A stretch of 64,000 nucleotides of DNA, taken from Chitinophagales bacterium (GTDB lineage: Bacteria > Bacteroidota > Bacteroidia > Chitinophagales > Saprospiraceae). The translations under genes and the position numbers were made by a program. The stretch spans positions 1-64,000 of the forward strand of contig JAKSDI010000021.1 in the NCBI GenBank assembly GCA_022360175.1, written 5' to 3'. Shown here one piece after another: positions 8,864-17,536 of this stretch. Under the pieces are notes generated by a model. That model had not been told where the DNA came from. It saw only the letters and a program-made list of their open reading frames with translations, and did not search any database. Positions within the stretch are counted from its first letter, which is position 1; each line of letters starts with the position of its first letter.

Positions 8864-9729
8864 CCATGCTGACTAGCCTTTAAATTCGTTGTCTTCCCAA
8901 ACATTCTCCAAAACGGTTTTACAAAGCGCTCATTACGAGCGTATATCGCAAAAACAATTTCCTTAAAAGCATTGGTAAAATCATTTTTTATTACCTCGTG
9001 GAAATATTGAGCGATATCGTCTGGATTGTTTTGGAATACTCCACAGCCCCACGCGCCTAATACAATGGTATCGTGTTGGTGTTCCAGAGCAATAGTCAAC
9101 ACCTTTCTGATACGCCGTTTCATCACGGTTTCTACTTCCGTCAAACGATGAGCTTCTCTATGTTTTACAACTCCCGTATTTACAGCTGGAGCGGTAATGA
9201 TACTAGTCTGCATCAGGCGATCCAGCTTATTACCTGCTTCATCCTTAATAATAGGAACATCAGGACTATAGATCATATAATCTGTATAAAAGCAGGATTT
9301 CGTTTGCCTGTTTGTTTCGTAATAATCAATAGCTTTTAACTGACAATTATAAAGGCCGGTAGAACGAGCAATACTTTCCTCCTGAGCTTGGCTGCCACCC
9401 AGAAAACCACCTCCCGGATTTTTTGCAGAAGCAAAATTTAAGCAGCATACTTTTTCTCTTCCATACCATAAAAGGCGCCTGACTGCATCCAGTGTAGTTT
9501 CTCTGGTAACATTAATTGTTGTTTCAGTTTGTAGGGCGCCAGGCTTGGACAAATATTTTTCCAAAAGATCATCAGACATCTCGGGGGTATATAAAACAGT
9601 ATGCTCTTCGGCCAAAGCCTGCACTTCCTTGATATTGACTTCTCTCCCATGAGGAGTCGTAAAAATCCCTTCTTTAAGTATACGCAGTGTATCTTCAGCT
9701 ATCTGCTTTCTTTGGTCTCTGTTGTTCAT
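8860..9729 (-). CDS. TIGR02452-family microbial PARG-like protein
   Basis: The 289-residue protein carries the poly(ADP-ribose) glycohydrolase catalytic signature of bacterial-type PARGs. A glycine triplet at residues 106-108 (NFASAKNPGGGF) is followed by QEE at 116-118 (GGSQAQEESIARSTGLY), where the second glutamate is expected to be catalytic. A second conserved block, VLGAWGCGVFQNNP, lies near residue 235 in the macrodomain fold. Known relatives remove ADP-ribose polymers or mono-ADP-ribose from targets. No ADP-ribosyltransferase gene is nearby, so the substrate here is unknown. It is convergent with the glycerate kinase and the two stop codons overlap. It has no signal peptide and should be cytoplasmic. 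Confidence 0.9.
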   Translation of the reverse strand: MNNRDQRKQIAEDTLRILKEGIFTTPHGREVNIKEVQALAEEHTVLYTPEMSDDLLEKYLSKPGALQTETTINVTRETTLDAVRRLLWYGREKVCCLNFASAKNPGGGFLGGSQAQEESIARSTGLYNCQLKAIDYYETNRQTKSCFYTDYMIYSPDVPIIKDEAGNKLDRLMQTSIITAPAVNTGVVKHREAHRLTEVETVMKRRIRKVLTIALEHQHDTIVLGAWGCGVFQNNPDDIAQYFHEVIKNDFTNAFKEIVFAIYARNERFVKPFWRMFGKTTNLKASQHG

Positions 9730-9802
9730 TGGTTCATTTCATTTCCATACATAACTGTGTTATCACAGAAATAATTCCATTTGGCAATGTTGTAGTTAGT
9801 TA

Positions 9803-9932
9803 AAGATCAAACTCAAGTGTAAGTATCGAGTTCAAAATATTGTAAAGAAAGTTTATTCAGGAATAGCGCTTAATACCCTTTTGTTTTAAATATGGTAAAG
9901 CACGCCTGCGTTTTGCACTTGAGTTTGATCTT
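9803..9932. repeat. 17-bp perfect inverted repeat in a 328-base divergent intergenic region
   Basis: The gap 9730-10057 separates the PARG-like gene (minus) from a TonB receptor (plus). AAGATCAAACTCAAGTG at 9803-9819 is exactly complementary in reverse to 9916-9932, with 96 bases between. The gap has no convincing gene; the short open frame from 9892 has no homology features. The arms could be paired operator sites or the ends of a small repeat. No clear -7 element was found. Confidence 0.5.
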
Positions 9933-10057
9933 GTACTTGCATCTGCACTTCCTCCTCATCTCCCTTATCTGCATTTCAGTCCTTCTATACTGCAAGTCAG
10001 TTCACTTTTTTAGTCATTCCCTGCTGTTTACTGCAACTTGCAGGCAAATACAGAATT

Positions 10058-12205
10058 ATGAGAACCTTATTAACGACCCTCTTTTTTAGTAGCATGATTA
10101 TAGCTGTGCAGGCACAAACTACCCTGACAGGTTTGGTAAAAGATAGTAAGACAGGTGAAGCTATAATTGGTGCCAATATTTTTGTGAAAGGCACTTATGA
10201 TGGTGCATCCACTGATATTGATGGAGACTTTGTCTTTAATACTTTTAAAAAGGATACTGCTATTATCCTGATTTCTTATCTAGGGTACGAAACACAAGAA
10301 ATCACCCAGCTGCTTCATTCGGATACCCTTAATATGGAGATTCATTTGGTAGCTCAGATAAGCGAACTAGACATGGTAGTTATCACAGCAGGAGCCTTTG
10401 AAGCTAGCGATGAAAAAAAAGCAGTTATACTACGCCCACTGGATATAGCTATGACGGCGGGAGCAACAGCAGATATAGCAGGTGCTCTCAATACACTTCC
10501 TGGTACACAAACTGTAGGGGAGGAGGGGCGTCTATTTGTTAGAGGTGGTGATGCTTATGAGACGCGCACATTTATAGATGGTTTGTTGGTACAAAAGCCC
10601 TATAGTAGTTCAGTGCCAGATTTACCGGCAAGGGGGCGATTTTCTCCTTTCCTTTTTAAAGGGACTATGTTTAGTACTGGAGGATATTCTGCTGAATATG
10701 GCCGAGCCTTATCTTCTGCACTTGTATTGGAAACACAAGGACTGGCGAATGAAAGTATAACTAGTATTTCTCTTATGAGTATAGGAGGAGGCCTGGGGCA
10801 TACAAAACGATGGGATAAAAGTTCCCTTTCTGTTTCAGCAGATTATACAAACCTTAAACCATACATCTCTTTAGTTCCCCAAAATATAGAATGGGAAAAG
10901 CCCGTATCCTCTTATTCCGGGCAGGCAGTGTTTCGTCAGGAAATAGGAACGAATGGAATGTTGAAAGCACAGGCCAGTGTGCAGTCGTCTGGAATGACAA
11001 TGCTTTATCCGGATATGAATCAGGTAGAAGAGCTATTGCCATTATCGCTGGATAACGACAATTACTACGCTAATGCAAGTTATAGTGAAATACTGAATGA
11101 AAAGTGGAGTCTGGACGCTGGGTTTGCTTATGGATATGATAAAGAAGATATCATTCAGGATTTCGAATTGCATCGCACTATTGACCTACTACAAGGGAGA
11201 TTAAAAACAACTTATTATCCCAACGATCAGATAACGATTAAAATGGGTAGTGAGTGGATGAGAGAACAGTTTGATGAATCTTACCGTCCTGATGAAGATA
11301 CATCGTTTGAAACAAATTTGAAGAGTAATTATAGTGCCGCTTTTGCAGAAGCAGAGGCTTATCTCAATCCTAAATTGGCCATACGCCTGGGTGTACGAGG
11401 AGAATACTTTGGCTTATTGAAAGAATGGGACGTGACTCCTCGTTTGTCAGTGGCTTATAAGAGTGGTACTTTCTCTCAGTTTTCTCTGGCTTTTGGGCAA
11501 TTCTATCAGCAGCCTGAATTTGATGCCCTACGCTATGGTGCACCCGAGAAGCCGGAAAAAGCAACACATTATATACTCAACTATCAATACACTCGTAAGA
11601 AACGTGTCTTTAGAGCAGAAGCTTATTACAAGCAATATCAGGATTTGATGACTTATGAGGCAGATCAACCTTGGATATTAGATAATAGTGGAGAGGGGTA
11701 TGCTAAAGGATTGGATTTGTTTTATCGTGACCAGGAACTGATCCGGAATGGAGATTTTTGGTTGTCCTATTCCTTATTAGACACCAAACGAGAGTATAGA
11801 GATTTTCCTGAATTGGCAGCTCCAACCTTTGCTTCTAAGCATAATTTCTCAGCAGTTTATAAGCATTGGCTTGGCAAAATAAATACTAGCATTGGTTTAA
11901 CGTATTCTTATGCTAGCCCCAGAGCATATAACGACCCTAATACGGATGTTTTTAATGAGGGAGAAACTGCTGCTTATCAGGATTTAAGTTTTAACGCCAG
12001 TTATTTAACGAATCTGTTTGGACAATTTACGGTCCTATATTGCTCTGTGACCAATCTACCTGGTTTTGACCAATCTTTTGGTTATAGATACAGTGCGTCT
12101 CCTGATGAAAATGGCTTGTATACGGCCTCACAAATTGAACCACCCGCAAAGCGATTTTTCTTTGTAGGCCTCTTCATTTCAATCGGACAAAAATTTGAAA
12201 ACTAA
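10058..12205 (+). CDS. TonB-dependent receptor, short-barrel type
   Basis: The 715-residue protein has a signal peptide (MRTLLTTLFFSSMIIAVQAQ) and a carboxypeptidase-regulatory-like domain (TTLTGLVKDSKTGEAIIGAN, about 21-105). A plug domain follows (DIAGALNTLPGTQTVGEEGR, LFVRGGDAYETRTFIDG), then a beta-barrel with alternating aromatic residues. At 715 residues it is shorter than the other receptors here (867-942), mainly in the barrel. The C-terminus (FFFVGLFISIGQKFEN) does not end in the usual aromatic residue. The ligand is not evident. It is followed by a TPR protein and a LytS/LytTR pair on the same strand, so regulation by that pair is possible. Confidence 0.93.
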   Translation: MRTLLTTLFFSSMIIAVQAQTTLTGLVKDSKTGEAIIGANIFVKGTYDGASTDIDGDFVFNTFKKDTAIILISYLGYETQEITQLLHSDTLNMEIHLVAQISELDMVVITAGAFEASDEKKAVILRPLDIAMTAGATADIAGALNTLPGTQTVGEEGRLFVRGGDAYETRTFIDGLLVQKPYSSSVPDLPARGRFSPFLFKGTMFSTGGYSAEYGRALSSALVLETQGLANESITSISLMSIGGGLGHTKRWDKSSLSVSADYTNLKPYISLVPQNIEWEKPVSSYSGQAVFRQEIGTNGMLKAQASVQSSGMTMLYPDMNQVEELLPLSLDNDNYYANASYSEILNEKWSLDAGFAYGYDKEDIIQDFELHRTIDLLQGRLKTTYYPNDQITIKMGSEWMREQFDESYRPDEDTSFETNLKSNYSAAFAEAEAYLNPKLAIRLGVRGEYFGLLKEWDVTPRLSVAYKSGTFSQFSLAFGQFYQQPEFDALRYGAPEKPEKATHYILNYQYTRKKRVFRAEAYYKQYQDLMTYEADQPWILDNSGEGYAKGLDLFYRDQELIRNGDFWLSYSLLDTKREYRDFPELAAPTFASKHNFSAVYKHWLGKINTSIGLTYSYASPRAYNDPNTDVFNEGETAAYQDLSFNASYLTNLFGQFTVLYCSVTNLPGFDQSFGYRYSASPDENGLYTASQIEPPAKRFFFVGLFISIGQKFEN

Positions 12206-12218
12206 ATAGGAGTATGCT

Positions 12219-12271
12219 GATTGGTGAGTAGGCATTATTAAATAATCACCAATCACCAATCACCATTCACC
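12219..12271. repeat. 7-base tandem repeat with hairpin
   Basis: AATCACC is present three times in tandem from 12244, followed by the variant ATTCACC (to 12271). GATTGGTGA at 12219-12227 is an exact inverted match to TCACCAATC at 12246-12254, so the first repeats can fold back. It lies in the 135-base gap between the receptor and the TPR-protein gene and could act as a weak transcription stop or simply be a low-complexity repeat. Confidence 0.5.
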
Positions 12272-12340
12272 CTTTGCCCGACGGAGCTGAGAAGCGTAGT
12301 TGGGACATCACAAATTAATCAACTGAAAAATATCAACATC

Positions 12341-13015
12341 ATGAAACAGCTCACATTATTTATCATCGCTATTGTGTTTTCTATTTCTTCTTTCGCACAA
12401 AGCGAACAATACATTAATGCAATGGAAGGTGCTCTCTCTCAAATGAAAGAGGCCGAAGAATATGCAGCATTTAAGCAAGTGTCTAATGTTTTCGAACGTA
12501 TAGGCATGGCAGAAACTACAGAGTGGTTACCGTCTTATTATCAAGCTTATTGCAATATGAATATGGCGATAACACAAATGCAGGAAGGAGATATGGAGGC
12601 TTGTGTGGCTCATCTGGATAAAGCCCAATCTGCATTGGATCAGGCCAATGAACGAGTGGAAAGCAATAGTGAATTGGTTGCTATGCAGGGATATATTTAT
12701 CAGGGGCGTATCTGGTCAGATCCTCAAGTAAATGGCCCGGTTTATGCACCTAAATCTATGCAGGCACTACAGCAGGCTATCCAAATGGATGAAGCGAATC
12801 CTCGTCCTTATCATCTTATGGGACAAAATCTTTATTTTACGCCTGCTATGTGGGGTGGTGGGCCTCAGGCTGCCTTGCCTCATTTAGAGAAAGCAGCCAC
12901 CGCTTTTGAAAACTTTGAACCAGTATCGAGTATTTATCCTTCCTGGGGAGAAGCTTTTAATACTAGATTATTGGAGCAGGCTAGGAAAAAATTAGAAGCA
13001 GCAGAGAAGGAATAA
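12341..13015 (+). CDS. Exported TPR-like protein of unknown function
   Basis: This 224-residue protein starts with a clear signal peptide (MKQLTLFIIAIVFSISSFAQ) and is then helical with tetratricopeptide-like spacing. Examples are WLPSYYQAYCNMNMAITQMQ, ACVAHLDKAQSALDQANERV and SMQALQQAIQMDEANPRPYH, followed by GGGPQAALPHLEKAATAFEN. It should be periplasmic or outer-membrane associated. It sits between a TonB receptor and a sensor kinase/response regulator pair, all on the plus strand. Similar small exported TPR proteins are common in Bacteroidota but have no assigned reaction. The specific function is not recognised. Confidence 0.85.
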   Translation: MKQLTLFIIAIVFSISSFAQSEQYINAMEGALSQMKEAEEYAAFKQVSNVFERIGMAETTEWLPSYYQAYCNMNMAITQMQEGDMEACVAHLDKAQSALDQANERVESNSELVAMQGYIYQGRIWSDPQVNGPVYAPKSMQALQQAIQMDEANPRPYHLMGQNLYFTPAMWGGGPQAALPHLEKAATAFENFEPVSSIYPSWGEAFNTRLLEQARKKLEAAEKE

Positions 13016-13063
13016 AAAAGAAAGTTTAGGTGGTTTAGAGGGGGATAAAATGTTTTTTTACCC

Positions 13064-13138
13064 TAAACCCCCTAAACCCCCTAAACCCCCTAAACCCCCT
13101 AAACCCCCTAAACCATTAAACCATTAAACCATTAAACC
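13064..13138. repeat. Tandem repeats TAAACCCCC (x5) then TAAACCAT (x3)
   Basis: Five exact 9-base units TAAACCCCC run from 13064 to 13108. Three 8-base units TAAACCAT and a partial TAAACC follow, ending six bases before the start codon of the histidine kinase at 13145. The upstream segment 13025-13045 (GTTTAGGTGGTTTAGAGGGG) is a degenerate inverted copy. The minus strand carries five consecutive G5 tracts, which fits a G-quadruplex motif. The array occupies the leader of the kinase gene, where copy-number change could alter expression. Confidence 0.9.
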
Positions 13139-13144
13139 TTTCTA

Positions 13145-14212
13145 ATGCCAACAGACGAAAAAACAGCTAATGTAATTTGGAAAGAATTAAAAAAGGTTGC
13201 TGCCCACTTTTTTTTAGGGGGAGGTAGCCTTGCTTTTCTTTTTACCGTGGTATTCGGTAATTATGTTGGCATACAAGAATTTATAACAGACTGGATATTT
13301 AATGGCACTTTATGGGTGGCCTTGGGTTTGGGAAATCGATATATATTTGATTGGCTAGATGAAAAAATGCCCTGGTTAGATATGCCGATAGGAAGAACAG
13401 TTGCCAGTGCAGCCACTACTATTGCATACTCTGTATTTGTAGCCTTTTTAGTATTTATAGGGTTTGCCTATTTAATTTATGGAAGAAGCCTTGTTTATAG
13501 CATCAAGAACATAGATAAAGGTTTTGTCACTACAGTGGTTGTTATAACTATTCTAGTCTCTATGTTTTTTCATGGACGGGGCTTTTTCATCGCCTGGAGA
13601 AAAGCTATACAGGAAGCAGAAGAAAATAAAAGGCTAGCACTTTCTGCTCAATATGAAAGCTTGAAAAATCAGGTGAACCCCCATTTCCTATTCAATAGCT
13701 TCAATGTACTTTCTACATTAGTATATAAGGATGCAGATTTGGCTGCTCGTTTTATCCAGCAACTCACAAAGGTTTATCGCTATGTATTGGAAACCCAGGA
13801 TAGTGAATTGGTACCGCTAGATAAAGAGTTGGAAGTCTTGGATGCTTATCTTTTTTTACTAAAAATACGCTTTCAAGATGCGATAGAAATTGAGGTGAAT
13901 CTAGCAGGAGAAAATAAAGAGGATATAGTCATCTTGCCTCTCACACTTCAAATGCTTACAGAAAATGCTATTAAGCATAATATCGTTTCCAGGCGTGATC
14001 CGCTTAAACTAAGTTATTTTTTTGAAGGCAATGATTATATCTGTATTAGAAATAATCTTCAATTGCGCTCTGACAATCCTGATTCTTTAGGGGTCGGCCT
14101 TCCTAATATTCAGGCCCGTTATGAATATCTGGGAGATAAAGCACTGAAAATAGAAGAGAGTGAAACTCATTTTAGCGTATCCATACCGATCATAACACTT
14201 AAAGAAGTTTAG
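13145..14212 (+). CDS. LytS-family membrane sensor histidine kinase
   Basis: The 355-residue protein has about four hydrophobic segments in residues 20-150, then the His_kinase domain. QVNPHFLFNSFN contains the phospho-accepting H180, and the ATPase part includes LPLTLQMLTENAIKHNIVSR (N-box) and DSLGVGLPNIQARYEYLG (G-box). There is no large sensor domain, so a signal is likely sensed within the membrane or through a partner. The response regulator starts three bases after the stop, forming a clear two-gene operon. The gene is preceded by a C-rich tandem repeat in its leader. A second, separate LytS-type pair lies at 19794-21600. Confidence 0.95.
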   Translation: MPTDEKTANVIWKELKKVAAHFFLGGGSLAFLFTVVFGNYVGIQEFITDWIFNGTLWVALGLGNRYIFDWLDEKMPWLDMPIGRTVASAATTIAYSVFVAFLVFIGFAYLIYGRSLVYSIKNIDKGFVTTVVVITILVSMFFHGRGFFIAWRKAIQEAEENKRLALSAQYESLKNQVNPHFLFNSFNVLSTLVYKDADLAARFIQQLTKVYRYVLETQDSELVPLDKELEVLDAYLFLLKIRFQDAIEIEVNLAGENKEDIVILPLTLQMLTENAIKHNIVSRRDPLKLSYFFEGNDYICIRNNLQLRSDNPDSLGVGLPNIQARYEYLGDKALKIEESETHFSVSIPIITLKEV

Positions 14213-14214
14213 CA

Positions 14215-14973
14215 ATGAAGATAGTTATTTTGGAAGATGAAGCACTGGCAGCAGAACGGCTTGAAAAATTGATAAAAGGATACAACCCAACATTTGAGAT
14301 ACTTAAAATACTAGATACAGTAGAGGAAGCGATAGAATGGTTTGATCATCATGAAAGCCCGGATTTAGCGTTTTTTGATATTCAACTGGCTGATGGAAAT
14401 AGCTTTCAGATATTCGAACAGACACAGGTAGCTTGCCCATTGATCTTTACAACAGCATATGATCAATATGCACTTAAAGCATTTAAAGTCAATAGTATAG
14501 ACTATTTACTTAAACCGATAGATGAAGCTGAATTAGCAAAGGCATTTAATCAATATGAGCAATTACAGGCATCTCTTGGGAATAGAGAATTGCAGGCTGT
14601 TCAACAAGCTTTAAGGCAGATTAAAAGAAATTATAAATCGAGATTCATAATTCGATCTGGACATCAGTTCCTTTCATTGAAAACAGAAGATATCCTTTAT
14701 TTTTTTAGCGAGCATAAAACAGTTTGGGCGAAACATATTAATCTGAAAAAACACGCAATTGATATGACATTGGAACAGCTAGAGGAAGCCCTGGATCCTT
14801 CTCTGTTTTTTCGCATCAATCGACAGTATATTATTTCATTTGCTGCAATAGAGCAAACTACTATCTATTCCAATAGCAGGCTTAGAGTGAACTTATTGGG
14901 GATGGAAAAGGCTGAATTGATACTGGTAAGCCGCGATCGGGTAGGAGGGTTTAAGGCCTGGCTGGATCAGTAG
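14215..14973 (+). CDS. LytTR-family response regulator
   Basis: The 252-residue protein has an N-terminal receiver domain with the acidic pocket (EDEA at 7-10) and phospho-acceptor D55 in LAFFDIQLADG. TTAYDQYALKAFKVNSIDYL and the conserved lysine in LLKPIDEAEL follow. The C-terminal half is a LytTR DNA-binding domain (FIIRSGHQFLSLKTEDILYF, FFRINRQYIISFAAIEQ). It is the partner of the histidine kinase three bases upstream. Its targets are unknown; the TPR-protein and receptor genes just upstream are candidates by proximity only. Confidence 0.96.
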   Translation: MKIVILEDEALAAERLEKLIKGYNPTFEILKILDTVEEAIEWFDHHESPDLAFFDIQLADGNSFQIFEQTQVACPLIFTTAYDQYALKAFKVNSIDYLLKPIDEAELAKAFNQYEQLQASLGNRELQAVQQALRQIKRNYKSRFIIRSGHQFLSLKTEDILYFFSEHKTVWAKHINLKKHAIDMTLEQLEEALDPSLFFRINRQYIISFAAIEQTTIYSNSRLRVNLLGMEKAELILVSRDRVGGFKAWLDQ

Positions 14974-14980
14974 TGTATTC

Positions 14981-15054
14981 ATCCACAAATTTCACTAATC
15001 ATACTAACTTTGTCGCTCGTGAAAAAATTTGCCTAATTAGTGAAATTCGTGGAT
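14981..15054. terminator. Long inverted repeat between convergent genes (interspersed-repeat type)
   Basis: ATCCACAAATTTCACTAAT at 14981-14999 pairs with ATTAGTGAAATTCGTGGAT at 15036-15054 with one mismatch, leaving a 36-base loop. It lies between the convergent response regulator and acyl-CoA dehydrogenase genes, so it may stop transcription from both sides, although it lacks a clean T-run. The GTGAAATTCGTGGA core also occurs near 160-187 and, more diverged, at 31791-31851. Confidence 0.6.
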
Positions 15055-15075
15055 GGGTTTCATTAGAGATGGAGG

Positions 15076-16218
15076 TTAATCCTTCAATATTTCCCTTGAA
15101 ATAACCAGTTTTTGTATTTCTGAAGTACCTTCACCAATCGTACACAACTTGGCATCTCTGTAAAACTTCTCAACTGGATAGTCTTTTACATAGCCATAGC
15201 CACCAAAAATTTGTACAGCTTCATTCGCTACGTCTACAGCTGTTTCTGAAGCATAGTACTTGGCCATTGCTGATATGGTAGTGGTTTTTTCTCCTTTATC
15301 TTTTAAGCGTCCTGCTTTGCGGGTAAGTAATTCTGACGCTTGAATTTTTGTAGCCATATCTGCCAGTTTGAAGCTGATAGCCTGAAACTTAGAGATCGGT
15401 TTTCCAAATTGATGGCGTTCTTGAGAATATTTTACAGCAGCTTCATAAGCTCCCTTTGCAATACCTAATGACAAAGCAGCAATAGATATGCGGCCGCCGT
15501 CCAGGACTTTCATAGCCTGAATGAAACCTTCTCCTTCCTCACCCAGGATTTGACTCTTATGCACTCGGCAGTTGTTGAAAATAAGTTCGGTCGTTTCAGA
15601 AGCACGCATACCTAACTTGTTTTCTTTTTTACCAGCAGAAAAACCAGGAGTGCCTCTTTCTATTGCAAAAGCCGTCATCCCATGACTGTCTAATGGCTCG
15701 CCAGTACGGACAATCACCACAGCAACATTACCAGATTTACCATGAGTGATAAAGTTTTTAGCGCCATTTATGATATAGTAATCACCATCCTTTTCCGCTA
15801 CTGTTTTCATGCGCCCGGCATCGCTACCAGTATTAGGCTCAGTAAGGCCCCATGCGCCGATCCATTCACCTGTTGCCAGTTTAGGAAGGTATTTTTGTTT
15901 TTGCTCCTCATTGCCGAATAACAATAGATGGTTTGTACACAAAGAATTGTGAGCGGCAACAGATAAGCCAATAGAGCCACATACTTTACCAATTTCTTCA
16001 ATTACCGTGATATATTCCTGATAGCCAAGGCCTCCTCCGTGATATTGTTCTGGTACCAAGACGCCAAGAAAACCATATTCACCCATTTTATGGAATAGAT
16101 CGATTGGAAAATGCTGACTTTCATCCCACTCCATTACATGAGGGCGTATATACTGCTCTGCAAAGTCTCGTGCACTTTCTTTAATAAGCTGTAGGTTGTT
16201 GATCGCTTCTACACTCAT
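15076..16218 (-). CDS. Acyl-CoA dehydrogenase
   Basis: The 380-residue product matches the standard length of short/branched-chain acyl-CoA dehydrogenases when started at ATG 16218 (MSVEAINNLQLIKESARDFA). An upstream start at 16269 would add 17 atypical residues. Conserved blocks are GAWGLTEPNTGSDAGRMKT (FAD-binding PROSITE region), YIINGAKNFITHG, LGMRASETTELIF, and the C-terminal CTIGEGTSEIQKLVISREI, where the glutamate of GEGTSEIQ is the expected catalytic base. It oxidises an acyl-CoA to the 2,3-enoyl-CoA with FAD and passes electrons to ETF. The acyl chain preference is not set by the sequence. It is transcribed alone on the minus strand. Confidence 0.95.
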   Translation of the reverse strand: MSVEAINNLQLIKESARDFAEQYIRPHVMEWDESQHFPIDLFHKMGEYGFLGVLVPEQYHGGGLGYQEYITVIEEIGKVCGSIGLSVAAHNSLCTNHLLLFGNEEQKQKYLPKLATGEWIGAWGLTEPNTGSDAGRMKTVAEKDGDYYIINGAKNFITHGKSGNVAVVIVRTGEPLDSHGMTAFAIERGTPGFSAGKKENKLGMRASETTELIFNNCRVHKSQILGEEGEGFIQAMKVLDGGRISIAALSLGIAKGAYEAAVKYSQERHQFGKPISKFQAISFKLADMATKIQASELLTRKAGRLKDKGEKTTTISAMAKYYASETAVDVANEAVQIFGGYGYVKDYPVEKFYRDAKLCTIGEGTSEIQKLVISREILKD

Positions 16219-16304
16219 AATTTTATTTCTTACTAACGATTTGAGAAAAAGGAAAAATGGCAAAAGCACATTTTTCTTCTATGTTTTGATTGAATACATT
16301 TAGG

Positions 16305-16312
16305 CAAATATA
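16305..16312 (-). promoter_or_regulatory. Candidate -7 element TATATTTG for the acyl-CoA dehydrogenase gene
   Basis: The minus strand reads TATATTTG, a full match to the Bacteroidota TAnnTTTG -7 consensus, about 87 bases before the ATG at 16218. No good -33 TTTG was found at the expected spacing, so the call rests on one half of the promoter. Confidence 0.45.
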
Positions 16313-16335
16313 CGGAATGCCTTTGGTCTGAATGT

Positions 16336-17496
16336 TTATTTTCTACTACTAACGGCAGGAACAGGATCTAGTTGTAATGCAGCTCGCATTTTATCGTATA
16401 TATCCGTATTTTTATAAATACCTGTAAATCTTCCTGCAGAGGGGCCATAGGCAAAAACGGGAACAAGTGTAGCAGTATGGCCATTGGTGGTGAAAGCGGC
16501 ATCAATGTCTTCTTCATCTTTGCTGGCAGTCATCAATGACATACCTCCACACTCATGGTCTGCTGTAACAATAACCAATGTGTTTCCATCTCTTTTTGCA
16601 AAGCGAATGGCTTCTCTAACGGCATTGTCAAAATCAATGACTTCATCAATAATTAATTCCTTGTCATTAGCATGTCCTCCCCAGTCAATTTGTGAGCCCT
16701 CTACGACCAGGAAGAAGCGGCCCAGGCTACGTTTGTTTAGAAAATCTGTAGCAAGTGCAGTGGCTTGTGGGAGGTAATACCTGCCTGCTGAATGTGTGAG
16801 CGGATGTTTATCTGCTGCGAAATAGGCAAATTTTTGCTGAAGAGGAGGAGCTATTAATTCTAGCTCTGCCTCTAAATAGTCAGAAACATAATAGTCCTTG
16901 TTTTTAAGCTTGTCTATCAGGTTTTTTTCATCACTTTCTCTTCTATCGAAGTATCTTTTACCTCCTCCGATAAAGAGGTCTATATCTGTCTGTAGAAAAT
17001 CTTCAGCAATTTGCTCATACATTATACGCATAGGTTGATGCGCAATAAAAGATGCAGGAGTGGCATGCACAATCGTAGAAGTAGCAATTAGGCCTGTACC
17101 ATAGTTGAGCTGTTCCAGTTCTTCCAGGATAGAATAACAGGGAGTTGTATCAGAAGTAACACCTATCGCACCATTATAGGTTTTTACGCCACAGGCAAAA
17201 GCAGTCGCACCTGCTGCTGAATCCGTAATGAGATCGTCATAAGAATTCGGTTTATGAAAACCAACAACAGGCATAGAAGTAATAGCCATTTTGCCATCTT
17301 TGGCATAAAAACCGGAGGATATTTGAGCAATCCCCATCCCATCCCCAATTAACAATATAATGTTGTTTGCCTTTGTAAAATCAGTTTCGTAACCACTACT
17401 GCTTTTATTAGTACCACAGTTGGTAAGTAAAAGCAGTGTAAATAACAAGCCTAACTTGCTGTTTATGGCTATTAATTTTTTATTTTGTTCCTGCAT
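16336..17496 (-). CDS. Alkaline phosphatase (PhoA family), lipoprotein
   Basis: The 386-residue protein shows alkaline phosphatase metal and catalytic motifs: GDGMG (51-55, metal-binding D52), TDSAAGATAFACGVKT with nucleophile S93, IDWGGHAND, and VTADHECGG near the C-terminus. The start at ATG 17496 (MQEQNKKLIA) is preferred to a TTG four codons upstream. A lipoprotein signal ends in LLTNC with C27 as the lipidated residue, so the enzyme should be anchored in the outer membrane or face the periplasm. It releases phosphate from organic esters. It is divergent from the gene at 17815 with an inverted repeat between. At 386 residues it is a compact member lacking large insertions. Confidence 0.94.
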   Translation of the reverse strand: MQEQNKKLIAINSKLGLLFTLLLLTNCGTNKSSSGYETDFTKANNIILLIGDGMGIAQISSGFYAKDGKMAITSMPVVGFHKPNSYDDLITDSAAGATAFACGVKTYNGAIGVTSDTTPCYSILEELEQLNYGTGLIATSTIVHATPASFIAHQPMRIMYEQIAEDFLQTDIDLFIGGGKRYFDRRESDEKNLIDKLKNKDYYVSDYLEAELELIAPPLQQKFAYFAADKHPLTHSAGRYYLPQATALATDFLNKRSLGRFFLVVEGSQIDWGGHANDKELIIDEVIDFDNAVREAIRFAKRDGNTLVIVTADHECGGMSLMTASKDEEDIDAAFTTNGHTATLVPVFAYGPSAGRFTGIYKNTDIYDKMRAALQLDPVPAVSSRK

Positions 17497-17536
17497 AACC
17501 CTGTCCAAAAATATTTCATACTAACTCCTTCAACTA

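Noticed and set aside
9892..10089. Small leucine-rich membrane protein gene upstream of the receptor
   Set aside because: It overlaps the receptor start, contains one arm of the inverted repeat, and is rich in cysteine and histidine without family features.
13064..13138. CRISPR array
   Set aside because: The units are 8-9 bases in direct tandem without spacers, and no cas genes are nearby.
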